Positions 45,001-56,300 are shown, numbered from the stretch's first letter. The stretch: 64,000 bases of DNA from Microglena sp. YARC (GCA_022414725.1 CM039464.1:2699364-2763363); one strand, 5' to 3'. Notes: generated by a model not told the origin, from the sequence alone. Numbers and translations are program-made.

Positions 45001-45645
45001 TTGCAAGGCTCCGGCCCGTATACCGTTGGGCGTTACGTGTTGCACAACCCGCAGTGAGCTTTGGCTGAAAGGGCACTTGGGTCTTCCGGAGGTGGTGGCG
45101 TGGACTTATCTTGGGTCAAACGTGTTGTTCGCAACCTCACCTAGAAGGTCTGGGCTCCTCTTGATACTATTTTATTTATTTATTTAAGACTACGTTATTC
45201 ATGCTTTGATTTTTCTGGATATATTGTAATCGAGACCCCTAAATGCTATGTCAAAAAACTGCTCTTATGGGAATCGAACCTGCGACACTTGCTATTGTAT
45301 CAAAATCCTAAATTGCAAGACTCCGGCCCGTATACCGTTGGGCGGTACGTGTTGCACGTCCCGCAGTGAGCTTCGCGTCAAAGCGCACTTGGGTCTTCCG
45401 GATGTTGTGGCGTGGACTTATCTTGGGTCAAACGTGTTGTTCGCAACCTCACCCAGAAGGTCTGGGCTCCTTTTGATACTATATTATTTATTTATTTAAG
45501 ACTACGTTATTCATGCTTTGATTTTTCTGGATATAATGTAATCGAGACCCCTAAATGCTATGTAAAAAAACTGCTCTTCTGGGAATCGAACCTGCGACAC
45601 TTGCTGTTATATTAAAAGCCCAAATTGCAAGGCTCCGGCTTCGGA
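36016..45645. repeat. Tandem array of 31 units of about 311 bp containing a tRNA-like module
   Basis: The anchor GTGGCGTGGACTTATCTTGG recurs 31 times (first at 36070, last at 45407; spacing 304-317). Each unit has the minus-strand tRNA-like module (see 38411-38513), the anchor, and an A/T tail TTATTTATTTATTTAAGACT. Variant units recur at multi-unit distances: the CTGTTCTGGG / ATGGCAGTAAACTG variant at 39029, 40271 and 43071, and the CTCTTATGGG variant at 42444 and 45248. The last unit is cut inside the tRNA-like module at 45645, where U6-locus sequence begins. The 60-83 residue frames repeated through the array (MSKNCSSGNRT...) are by-products of the unit. Confidence 0.97.
38411..38513 (-). 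ncRNA. tRNA-like Pol III module, representative copy of the array
   Basis: Read on the minus strand: GCAACACGTAAC, then a D-arm-like hairpin GCCC-AACGGTATAC-GGGC, then a short hairpin around CCTTGCAATTTGG (a GCA triplet in the loop), then an exact box B GGTTCGATTCC, and GAGCAG followed by TTTTTT at 38411-38416. Box A (ACGCCCAACGG) fits the consensus at about 9 of 11 positions. The T stem and acceptor do not pair, so it is not a functional tRNA. The layout of A box, B box and oligo-T is that of a Pol III transcript such as a SINE. In about six units the T run is broken (GTCATAAAAC). Confidence 0.5.
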
Positions 45646-45706
45646 AGAAGGTTGGTAACAGGGGGTTCTATTCTGGGCTACACCTGGCTGCTTCTAGGCA
45701 GCTCCC

Positions 45707-45762
45707 TCGAGAACATCTGTTAGAATTGGAACGATACAGAGAGGATTAACATGGCCCCTGCG
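45707..45762 (+). pseudogene. U6 snRNA copy 1, 5' part (split by element 1)
   Basis: CGAGAACATCTGTTAGAATTGG through ATGGCCCCTGCG. The upstream TATA and the first half of the 5' stem are missing, because spacer sequence (GGCAGCTCCCT) joins directly to CGAGAAC. The ACAGAGA box is intact. The 3' remainder is at 50035-50081. Confidence 0.92.
45758..45762. repeat. Target-site duplication, left (CTGCG)
   Basis: CTGCG before element 1. The right copy at 50035-50039 reads CTGCA. The intact U6 genes have CCCTGCGCAAGG here. Confidence 0.8.
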
Positions 45763-46060
45763 TATCAGCATGAATAGCGGTGCTCTCGCTTGTTTTATAT
45801 CTTGGTGACTCCTTGTGTACTCTCTTAGAACTATCGATCCTGACAGTACTATGTTAGCTTCTTGTTGACTGCGTCATCGGTTCTTCTAACACGCGCTGTC
45901 TAGCCTGTACCCTGATCAGGTTCCAGGCTTCCGCCCCCTTTCCTCCACAGGTGCCCCTTAATGGGTCTCCTGTGCTTGTAACTTATTCTCGTCTCCACAT
46001 TTATAGATTGGCGTGCTGCACACACAAAGTCCACTCTCCGGAGTGTTATCCAAGCTGATA
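45763..46060 (+). repeat. 5' LTR of element 1
   Basis: 298 bp, TATCAGCATGAATAGCGG to CCAAGCTGATA. It differs from the 3' LTR at 10 positions, 7 of them C/T or G/A changes with T or A in the 5' copy. It is followed by GGTTATACGGCCC (PBS-like). Confidence 0.93.
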
Positions 46061-46097
46061 GGTTATACGGCCCTTCATTTACTACCACTGCTTTGCG

Positions 46098-46430
46098 ATG
46101 CAACTTCCGCGAGGACCTCCCGCCATTTTGAGAAACTCCATGACATGGATGGTCTTTCCTGGACGCGCGGGATGTGCAGTATCATTCTCAGCGATGGCTG
46201 CGACCGATCCTTCCAACGGAGGAACGGCTCCTCTTGATGATTGGCTAGACGTTTGTGCACCAGCTGCCTCTGCTAGCGGTCATGAGAGTCCTTCCGCCAT
46301 CGTGGAAGTAACCCCCCCCGGTCATTCCTCCATCTTCTCTTCCTTTTCCTCCCCTGCCGTCTGTCGCCTCCTCCCGTCTGTCGTAGATGACTGTGACGTG
46401 CAGACTCAAGTCGGCGACTAGCCTGGACAT
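46098..46430 (+). pseudogene. Gag remnant of element 1
   Basis: Begins MQLPRGPPA, as element 2 Gag does at 51054. Homology continues in changing frames (DWLDVCAPAASASGHESPSA, compare DWLDDCAPAASAALDESPSA) with several frame breaks. Confidence 0.8.
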
Positions 46431-47439
46431 CGGTGGAGATACCCCGTCTTCGTCTGCTCGCGTCCTTGACGTCGCTAACCTTTCTCCGGTGTTTGAGGCT
46501 CTGCCTGCATACCGGAGGTTGCCAAGCCGACCAAGCTCCCTGCTGATGTCTACGTCGTCTTTGCCCCCTTTGCTCTGCCCAGCCGACGGTCGGCTACTGG
46601 CATGAGCTTGCGCTCTAGTGGCTCTGTGCTACCTTCTGGAGAATTTTTTCGATCAAGCTGGCGGATCGCCGGCACTGCCGTAGGATTCGCCAGAGGAGGA
46701 CGACCTACGCGTCTGGACCTGGAGATTCTGGAGGTGGTAGGAAGCAGGGGGGTATGGTCAGCACCACTACGGGTGCTGCTCCCTCTACCCCCCAACCGGG
46801 TGAGTCGAGCGATGGAGGGGGGGACTTGAGATTGACTGATCATCGACGGCGGGATATTAGAACCTTTACATGCCTCGGCTCTGCTCTTCGCATCCTAGCG
46901 ATAAATGTTCGAATTCTGCCCTTGCGATTTGCGATTTTCTGCCATTGGTGCGATTTTCTGCACCAGGTGCGACTTGCTGCACTGTCATTCTCGTCTCCTT
47001 TTTCCCATACCTCAAATCTCGACTTCAACCTAACGCTTCCCCACCTTCTGTGATCCCAGGTCTCGCAGCGCCGGACTTCGCCCATGCTACAGGCCGAAGT
47101 GGATGCCGTCCTGGCCCTAGTCCAGCGGCCGTGGAGGATCTTTGGCATTATATCTTGGTGGATATTTTTCTCTCTTAGGCTCCTTGTGACCCCTGGGTGC
47201 GTTCCGTGGTTCAACAGAGGTTACTACTTTGTCTTCCCGTGCCCCTGGTTCCCCCCGTAGGTGTATGCCTTAGCTACGTGAGTTTGGGTTCAAGTGTTTG
47301 AGTTCTGATAGGGCTTAGGAATTTTTAGTTAAGTGGTATAGAGGCATGGTTGATCTCGATTAGTTGGGGCATGCATGAGTTGTTGATGATGACACTGCTC
47401 AGCATGGTGCTAGTGTGTTATCTTTGCAATCGCGTGTTC

Positions 47440-48230
47440 ATCTAGGGAGACAAGACTCCTTCGGAGCTTTTCTTTGGGGTTGCACCTGATGTGTCGTTGT
47501 TGCGTTTGTTTGGTTGCCCTTGCTATGTAATCTTAGTATTGGTCAGTCACGCAACAAGCTAGTTAGAAAGGCATTATTTGGTAGACTGGTTGGGTATTCC
47601 CTGGTGAGTAAGGGTTATTATATTTTGGTTTCCAATGTTGCGCCAGTTAGTAGTGAGTAGTGATGTACTCTCTATCTCCAGTTCAGTTCTAAACTGTCTT
47701 CCTGGGTTCTCCCTTTAGTATGGGTCCCCGTGCCCGCTTGCATCCCTCCTGTCATCAAACGGTGATATGTTATGTGTTACCGGTAATTCCCTACGCCCTT
47801 TAACAACCCCAATTGTTGTTGGCTGGCCTGGCTGGATGTATCATTGTTGCATTCTAGACCAGGGCCTGATCTTGCTGTATTGTGTGTGAAGTTTTAGGGC
47901 GGGGGGGAGTTGGATATCCAACTGTAATCTTAGCCGAATCTCAGGGGGTCGCCAGGCCCTCCTCTGTGCCACGTTTTAGCGGTGAAGCTTTAGGATTTAG
48001 ACAGCCTTCGATCATAGTGGTACCTGGATCAGGTCCATTGACTAATAGTCGCCAACCTCCGACCACCTCGGATGGCTCGCGGTGTCGATAATTCCGACGC
48101 CTCTTGTCGTCCCTGGTGGATTACTCGGGTCAAGCCCATGTGATGATGTAGCCGTTGCCGAATGGGTAAGTGATGATCTTGAACACTGCTCTAGCTTGAT
48201 ACTGCGTATGGCTGGGGTGTTACAGTCAAC
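47440..48230 (+). pseudogene. Pol remnant of element 1
   Basis: DNA from 47440 to 47660 aligns with element 2 at 54430-54640 (end of integrase). 47930-48230 aligns with 54905-55210. Frames are broken by many indels. Confidence 0.75.
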
Positions 48231-49736
48231 CCAGGATTCATTGTTTTAGGTGCTGCTGGTTCTCATACGTAGGTTAACATGGCCCTATGTGTGAGTGCCT
48301 ACTCCTCAGCACCTCCTAGACTGACTTATAGGGTAGTCTAGATTGGTGGAGCGTTACGACGCTTTGTTTAGGCAGCTTCCTTTCAGCTGTCTTTCTTGGT
48401 TTTGGTGGAAGGTGGTACTTAATTCAGACCACCGTTATAGCGTCTTGATGGTTTCTGACTCTTAGTTCCATAGGCAGATGGTTCGTTCGGTGGAGCTCAT
48501 CATAGATTAGCTATTTCTTTTTACTCCACACTGTTTTTAGATCACCAGCCCCTCATGTGATTGGAACTTTTTGTGGAGTGTAGTAGTTGTTTCCCTTCGG
48601 ATTTTACTGTGTATTGGTGGGCTGGGTAATCTTGCAGTTGTACTTGCAGATGTACCGCCGCTCACCTCTTTCTTGTCTTCCGAGTGTATTTCAAGCGCCC
48701 TTTCAGTCCATCCTTTGCAGTAAATTCTTTGAAGTCCTTTTTATGCGTTTACTATTTTTCAGGTGGACAATAGGTTTTATGTACTATGGTTGTACATCAA
48801 CCCTTCTATTGTTCATTGAATTGTGTTTCCTTTGTTGGTTACAAGTTTCTTGAAAATTTTAACTTCGCATCCTTTGGATTTTTTCAGTTGCTGCAGGTTT
48901 GGTTTGCTTTAGTTAGGCGCTTGGTTTGTCTTGAGTGCACGAGTTCTTTGCGGTGCGATACCCACCTCTTAGACTGTTTTTCGTTAGTGCCGTAGCTGGG
49001 GATTTATGATAATTAACTTTCATACATCTTCTTACTTCCATCTTTGAGTGAGAAACCAGTTCATCATGGTTTTTTCATCCCAACCTAGTCATTAATTCTA
49101 TGCTAAGAATAGTTTTTAAGGTAGTGGATTTTTCCATCGACTTTTTTTTCCATCGTAGTCTTTAGTGTCCTCTTGTCTGCGTCCTTTAGGCTTTGGTTCT
49201 CTCGTGTGCTGCGCTTACACGACATTTCAATCCGTCTCTTTAGTTATCATTGATTGGCGTTAGGTTCCTATTCCCGGATCGGGTTTTCTATACCGTTGTT
49301 CCCCAACTTTGATATACGTTTTTTTTTTCTTTTCAGTCTTCTCTTTAGGTTAAGTTCTCGGTTCTTTCAGTCACCGTTGTTCCCCTTCCTTTGGTATTGG
49401 GATTGATTTCTGTTTGGCCTCCCTGTGATTTTCTGGTTTGGTGCCTACTATTCTGGATGAATAGTATTTTTGCGCTTACCATGGATGGTTACATTTCCAT
49501 TTTGGTCTCAGCTCAGCTCGGTATGACCCAAGTTTTTTGCTGCTACATTTTCGGAGTACTACAGTGGTTTTTGGTTCATCCTTTCTCATCCTTTTATTTT
49601 AGACAAGGCTTTCTTCTGGTTTCCTGTTTTTCCGCCGTTCCTTAATAATTTTTGTTTGCTACCAGTTTATGGTTCTATGTCCCCAGTGCCATAGGTGGAG
49701 TACTAGTATTGTATGTCACCTGCGTCATAGGTGGAG

Positions 49737-50034
49737 TATCAGCATGAATAGCGGTGCTCTCGCTTGTTTTATGTCTTGGTGACTCCTTGTGTACTCCCTT
49801 AGAACTATCGGTCCTGACAGTACTATGTCAGCTTCCTGTTGACTGCGTCATCGGTTCTTCTGACACGCGCTGTCTAGCCTGTACCCTGATCATGTTCCAG
49901 GCTACCGCCCCCTTTCCTCCACAGGTGCCCCTTAATGGGTCTCCTGTGCTTGTAACTTATTCTCGTCTCCGCATTTATAGATTGGCGTGCTACACACACA
50001 AAGTCCACTCTCCGGAGTGTTATCCAAGCTGATA
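49737..50034 (+). repeat. 3' LTR of element 1
   Basis: 298 bp, preceded by the purine-rich AGGTGGAG (49729-49736). Confidence 0.93.
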
Positions 50035-50081
50035 CTGCAAAAGGATGACACGCACAAATCGAGAAATGGTTCCAAATTTTT
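50035..50081 (+). pseudogene. U6 snRNA copy 1, 3' part
   Basis: CTGCAAAAGGATGACACGC through GGTTCCAAATTTTTT. With 45707-45762 it rebuilds one U6 gene around the element. Two bases differ from CTGCGCAAGG. Confidence 0.92.
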
Positions 50082-50622
50082 TCGCTGCCCCAACCAGAAC
50101 CTTATAGGGAGAGGGGGTACTTCTCAGTCAGATCACACCCTGGTCCTGTCTCTCATCTGATAGCCAGCGCATATCTTATTCATGTGTAGGTATGTTACAT
50201 TAATATACATTACGATGGCAAACCTGCGACAGAAATGCTATGAGCCCCAAATTGCAAGGCTCCGGCCCGTATACCGTTGGGCGTTACGTGTAGCAGCTCC
50301 CCGCCCACCCGACCGCTGCCACTTCTGCACATTTAGACGTCATAAACTGTCTAATACAAAAATAATGATAAAGCAGGGGTATGCTTCTCATATTATTTGC
50401 AGCGTTGTTACAGATTTTTGCTGTGCTATCACACTCAACTAGATCTGACACCCCGATTCTTTAAGATTGAAACCCCAAACGCACTATCATCCTAATGAGA
50501 GTCCTGGCCTTAGACACAACCAGTCACTGAGTGGGGAGAAGGTTGTTAACAGGGGGTTCTATTCTGGGCTACACCTGGCTGCTTCTAGGCAGCTCCCTCT
50601 CCCCTTCCTGGGGCCAAACCTA

Positions 50623-51016
50623 TGTCAGCATGAATTGCGGTGCTCTCAAGCGTTTTATGACTTGGTGACTACTTATGTACTCCCTTAGAACTATCGGCCC
50701 TGATAGCTTCCCATAGTGATAGCTTCCCGTAGAACTGAGTCATCCTTTAGTGACTCAGTGTCAGCTTCCTATTGACTGCCTGTCTCTCTGTGTCTTATCG
50801 GTCTCTCCCTGACATCTCCTGTGTTAAACGGTGTCAGGGTGACAAGATCCGGGCTTAGGGTCTATTCAGCTTACAGGCATCCACTTCGCCCACCGCTGGT
50901 GTCCTTTAGTGTACGTCCTTGCTTGTAACGTTATTCTCGTCTCTGTGTATAGATTGGCGCGTCTGTCTCCGCTGCATACATCTCTGTCCACTCTTAGAAG
51001 TGCTTAATAGCTGATA
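50623..51016 (+). repeat. 5' LTR of element 2
   Basis: 394 bp, TGTCAGCATGAATTGCGG to TTAATAGCTGATA. Followed by GGTTCTGGGCTTC at the PBS position. Confidence 0.95.
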
Positions 51017-51053
51017 GGTTCTGGGCTTCATCTCGATCTACCACTGCTTTATA

Positions 51054-53250
51054 ATGCAACTTCCGCGTGGGCCTCCTGCCGGCTTCGAAAAGCTAACCCC
51101 ACAGAATGGTTTGTCTTGGTCGCGCGGTATGGAGAGCGTCATTGTATCCAATGGCTGCGACCGCATTCTTCCGTTCAAGACTCGTGTTCCCACTGATTGG
51201 CTTGATGATTGCGCGCCAGCGGCCTCTGCTGCCTTAGATGAGTCTCCTTCCGCCATCATGGAAGACATCCCCCCCTACCAAACCTCCATTTCTCTCCCTC
51301 CTTCTCCTCTTGTCCAACGCCTCCTTCCTGAGGTAGAGGATATTCTGATGCCTCTATGCTGCGTCTCGACTCAGATCATCAAATACAAGTCTTCTCCTCC
51401 GCCTCCTGATGCCCGTTTTGAGTATGACAATGCTGATCTGGCTCGCCATAAGCATGAAGATGGCTACTACACTGAGGATGACGATGACGACGAAGAGGAA
51501 GACCTGCAGAGTGCGTGGAGTGGTGACTTCGGTGGAGTCACACCTTCCACTGCCACTCGTGTTTTTGAGTCTCCGGTGTTTGAGCACCAGTCGGCTCCTC
51601 CTCCTCCTCCTCCTCCTCCTGTCTACAAGCCTCCGACTGCTCCTCCGCATCCACCTGCGGTACCTGAGTTGGCTATGCCGACTTTGCTGAGAAGCTCGTC
51701 ACTTGGTCCTTTGATTCCTCCCCTCCCCTTTGTTCGCAACCCTTCTGAGCGAGCTCTGGCTGGCTACCACACGCGGTCTCGTGAGACTGCTGCTGCTGCC
51801 TCGAGTGTCCACAGCGATGCTGCTGGCCCCTCCCTGAATCCACCTCCACCTCCACCGGTGGAGCAGCCTCCTGCCCCTTCTCCTTTTCCTCCCCCCCTGC
51901 CCTACTACCCGAATCGCTCGCTGGGATGCTTATCCTGGGAGCACCTGCTTGATGGCTCCACACCTTCGCGCATGGATGTGCGGAGTTGCCGCCAAATTCG
52001 CAAGGCGCAGAAAGCTGGTGACTCCTTGGACCGCACTTTGTACGGTAGGATGGATCAGGCTGCCACTCGGGCTAATCTAGATACGAAGGGGCGGGCTAGG
52101 CGAGTGATGGTGTTCTCTGAGTTGGGTCATGCATGCCGTGCTTATCTGGGGCCTGTGCAGGCAGGGATTGACTACCCCCTCCTGGTGGTGCTACCTTTGG
52201 TGGATTGGGAGTTCTAAATGCAAATCTACGCAAGTACCAGTTTGCCAAAGTTCCTCTCAGCTTTGTACCTCCTAGGCCAGATTTTGAGCTACTCGTAAAT
52301 GTTGCGAGTTCTTTGGATGAGATTGAGAACCTTGATGACCAGCGTGCATATGATGCTGGCATCGCTGCCGAGTACTTTCTGTCGGTTCGCGCTATGTATG
52401 ATGCCACGCCGTTTTCGCCTGTTGCCTCACCACCTGCCTCTCCTAGTCAGACTCGTGTAGATCCTGCACTGTTAGGATTTAGTACCCTGCCCCTTGCACG
52501 CCAGGAGTTCATGTGTCTCACCATGATGCTCGCGCACATGACGGAACCGATGGTACAGGTGTATCAGGATTTTGCTACACCTCGCGATATCTTACTGCAT
52601 ATCAAGAGGCAGCATTCTGATGCCCTTGCTGCTCGGGTTCCCCTCATGCTTGTTGAGCTTCGTAGTGTGACCATGAACAACTCTGAACCCGTGGATGTGT
52701 TCTTTCGCAGGGTGCGGCAGTTGTGCACTGATCTTCGCAGTGCGGGATACCCGCAGCCGCAGCGTCACGCGATGCACACTATAATCAATGGCATCACTCA
52801 CCCTCGATTCGATTCGCTGCGCCTCCAGTTTGGCTTTGAGTTGTACCAGAACAAGACCGTAGACTACTGGTCTTGTCTTGATGCTTATAGATCGTTAGAT
52901 TTCTTAAATGTGTCTCTCCCCAGGTCTGATCCAAGGCATCCTGGCTGGTCCCGCGACCCTCCCCAGATCCCTGCTAATGCTGCTTTCCAGCGGGGCAAGG
53001 GATCTGGTTCTCAGAGTTCCGGGGGCACCAAGAGGCGCTTGGATTGCACTTGGGGACCCTGTCGTTCGAAAACGAGCCACTCGGAAGACCGCTGCTTTAC
53101 AAAGTATCCGGAACTCAGAAAGGCCAAGGGACGTGCACCTGGTTCTGAACCGGTGCCCGTAGCTTTGGCCCTTCCAGGGTCGCTTACACGTAAGCAGCTG
53201 TCGTCCTTGCAGGCTCAGATCGATGGTACGCCATTTCAAAGAACTAGGAG
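51054..53250 (+). CDS. Gag of element 2 (one frame change near 52.2 kb)
   Basis: The start MQLPRGPPAGFEKL shares its position and sequence with element 1. Residues 1-387 contain an acidic run (EDDDDDEEEDL) and long proline stretches (APPPPPPPPVYKPPTAPP). Near 52190 the frame shifts by one base at CCCCCTCC. The second part (52205 onward) is the copia gag domain: LARQEFMCLTMMLAHMTEP, ILLHIKRQHSDALAARVPL and VFFRRVRQLCTDLRSAGY. Close to the end CTWGPCRSKTSHSEDRCF resembles a Cys/His knuckle but lacks standard CCHC spacing. Unspliced reading ends at TAA 53252-53254. Confidence 0.85.
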
Positions 53251-53300
53251 GTAAGCTCTGTCCTATTTTCTTGCACGACTAAGTTCTCAAACATTTGCAG
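53251..53300 (+). other. Putative 50-nt spliceosomal intron between gag and pol
   Basis: The donor AG|GTAAGC follows the gag codons ACT AGG AG. A branch-like ACTAAG lies at 53279-53284 and the acceptor ACATTTGCAG|CCC ends at 53300. Removal joins AG + C to give AGC, and the frame continues CCA AGT CTT TCT GAG GGT ATC TGG CAT GTG GAC TCG GGA, in frame with the protease DSGAG. Retention ends Gag at the TAA at 53252. Fifty is not a multiple of three, so splicing is what sets the frame. Confidence 0.65.
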
Positions 53301-56300
53301 CCCAAGTCTTTCTGAGGGTATCTGGCATGTGGACTCGGGAGCTGGGATGTCAATCACAGGTGATAGGTCGTTGTTCACTGTGTTTGAATCCTCTGCTGTT
53401 GGGCCTGCAGTTCGATTTGCTGATGGGGTGACTCAACGGTCAGAGGGTATGGGGTCCATTGTGTTATGTAGTGATTGGTTACCAACATCAATCACCTTAA
53501 CCAATGTTCTATACATACCCCACTGTCCAGTAAATCTCCTGTCCGTAAATGCTGTAGCTCATTCCCTCCACTGCAAGATTGCTTTTGATAGTATTAGTTG
53601 TACTGCCACTCAGGGCTCTTCTGTGCTCTGGTCCTTTCCTGCTTCCAGTGATGGTGTGTATAAGTTTGCATGTAGGCCTTGTCACACCTCCAGTCGTTGT
53701 TTGAGGGTTGCTGAATATTATCCAGCTTTTGCACTTGATGTTGATGAGGCTGGAGTTATTATCCCTACCACTCCTGCATGGTTGTGGCATAGGCGACTGG
53801 GTCATCCCGGTTATGATGCCTTGCACAACCTTGTCAAGCGTGGTATGGTTAAGAACTTACCCCTCAGCCTTCATCAAGTACAAAAGATGGGTAAGATCCC
53901 ATGTGATGCTTGTCAAAAGGCTAAGGGAAAGCGTCTCCCTTTTCCTAAAGAAAGCATGACTGAGGTCCTTGCACCCCTCCAACGCCTTCACTTGGATATC
54001 ATGGGACCGGTTCATATTAGGGGTCTTCGTGGGGAGTTTTATATCTTGTGCCTTGTAGACCAATTCTCTGGCTATGCTGAGGTATTGTGCTTGAGGACCA
54101 AGGATGGAGCTCCCTTAGCAGTCCAGACTATCATCCTCAGATGGTCAAATCAGCTGCAGATTTTTGCCTTTAAGTGTCTGAGATCTGACAGGGCTAAAGA
54201 CTTTATAGTTAAATGGTTCGAGGATTGGTTAGAATCGGTTGGGGCAGTACATGAGTTGTCTTTGGCATACACTGCACAGCAGAATGCAACTGTGGAAAGG
54301 TATGATGGGGTCCTTCAGAATATAGCTAGGAGTATCCACTTGGAGTCTAAGCTTAGTAAGTCCTTTTGGCCCTATGCCTTCCTGGCTGCTTGTTACCTTA
54401 GAAACCGTCTGCCTAACCAGGGACGCAAGACACCCTTTGAGTTGTTTTATGGGGTGAAACCTGATGTGTCGTTATTACGTGTGTTTTGGATGCCCCTGCT
54501 ATGTTACTCTAGTCAATGGGAAGAAACGTAATAAGCTAGACGAAAGGGCGTTATCTGGTAGACTGGTTGGGTATTCTCTGGTGAGTAAGGGTTATTTTGT
54601 TTGGGTTCCTAAGTTGCGCCAGGTAGTAGAGAGTCGTGATGTACTCTTCTATGAGCAGTTTGATCATAACTGCATTCCTGGGCTAACTCCCTATGATGGG
54701 TCGCCATATGTCTCTAGCATCCCTGCCGCCATCAACGGACACATGCCTGTGGTTGCGGTTGATTCCCTAGACCCTTTGTCTTCCCCAATTGTTGACCACT
54801 GTCCTGGCCATAGGATGACTCTGCGACCTAGGTCGGGGGCCAGTGGTACTGTTTTGCGTGAGAACACACTGGGCGGGCGAGTTTCTGCGGCTCCTACGGA
54901 CAAAATCTTAGCCGAATCTCAGGGGGTCGCCAGGCCCTCCTCTGCGTCACATTCCGTCGGTGAAGTCGTTGGATTTACACCAACTCAGACCATAGTGGAT
55001 CCTTTGTTAGATCCATTGCCTACTAGTCATCATACTCCCATCATCACTGATAGCTCGATGGAGTTGGTGAACGCTTCACCTCCTGCCGTCTCTGATAGAT
55101 TACTCAGGAGTCCGGGTGATGATGTAGCCGTTGCAGATGATGCAAGTGATGATCTTGAACCGTGGTCAGGCTCCGATACTGCGTATGGCTGGGGTGTTCC
55201 GGTCGACCCAGGCTTCGTTGATTTAGAGGCAAAGAAGGCCGGCCCTGTTCAACCAGGCAGTAGTTCTGCACTGGGGCTTTACTAATGGTTACTGCTGATA
55301 CTGCTGATACCCCCGCTGCCCATGTACAAGTAAACTGCTTGTACGTGGGAGCATCTGTTGCATCCACCACTGAACTGACCTACAAAGCTGCCATGTTGCA
55401 TACCAACCCTGACAGGGATCAATGGCTTCTTGCCATGAAGGATGAGATGGCTTCCCTTCATGCCCATGGTACATGGGTTCTCACTCCACAGCCTCGTAAG
55501 CAGAAGATCCTGTCTGGCAGGTGGTTATTTGTGAAGAAGATTGGTGTTGGTGGTACTATACGCTTCAAGGCACGTTTTGTGGTCCGTGGTTTTCTGCAGC
55601 GTCCTGGGCTGGATTTTCATGATGTATATGCCCCTGTCTCCTCCAAAGCAGGTCTTAGGGTGCTCCTGGCTGCCATCACTCATAGGAAGATGTTTGTTCG
55701 GCAGCTAGACATCAGACTGCATTCCTAAATGCCAAGCTGGAGCCTGGTCTGGACCTGTACTGCCACCAGCCTGAGGGCTTTAGGCACCTTGGTCCTAACG
55801 GTGTTCCACTTGTCTGCAAACTGATCAAGTCCCTTTATGGATTGAAGCAAGCACCCAGAGCTTGGAGTAGGGATGTCAAGCGGGTTCTGGTTGCTCATGG
55901 CTTTACTATGTGCAAGGCAGAACCTGCTCTGTACTTTAGGAAGGATTCTGATGGTGAATGGAGCTATGTCCTGACCTATGTTGATGACTTTATCTGTGCT
56001 TTTAGTGAGCTGGATAGGTATGTGTTGCTGATCCAGGCAATGGAAGCAGCTGGCTGGGAGGTCAAAGAGATGGGGTGTTCCAATTCAGTTCCTCTCTTTG
56101 GACATGGATGTTACCCTTGACTCTGAAGGCAGGTGTGTTCAGATCAATCTCTCTCAGCACACCTACATTGTTGATCTGGTGGAGCAGTTTGGTCTTACTG
56201 CTGCTGCCCCACCCAAGTTTTGCTGCTCCCATGGCCAAATCCACTGCTTCTGACGCCCCTGGAGAGCCCCTGCCGTCTAATAGCCAGTACCTCTCTCTTG

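Larger units (their letters stand above)
45763..50034 (+). mobile_element. Copia element 1, degenerate, inserted in a U6 gene
   Basis: A 4272-bp element with 298-bp LTRs whose ends are TATCAGC...GCTGATA. Its relationship to element 2 is shown by shared pieces: a gag start (MQLPRGPPA near 46098), the integrase C-terminal region (GTGAGTAAGGGTTAT near 47600) and ILAESQGVARPSS (47930). The integrase core, RT and RNase H are absent or unrecognisable and many stops occur, so it is a deletion derivative. The 3' part (48540-49736) is non-coding and matches element 3. Confidence 0.93.

Noticed and set aside
36530..45749. Repeated small proteins (MSKNCSSGNRT..., 60-83 residues)
   Set aside because: They follow the 311-bp unit, change with each indel and overlap the tRNA-like module. 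No start or composition evidence supports them.
53240..53330. Programmed -1 ribosomal frameshift between gag and pol
   Set aside because: The pol frame meets a TAG just before the overlap and there is no slippery heptamer. The in-frame GT-AG interval explains the junction better.
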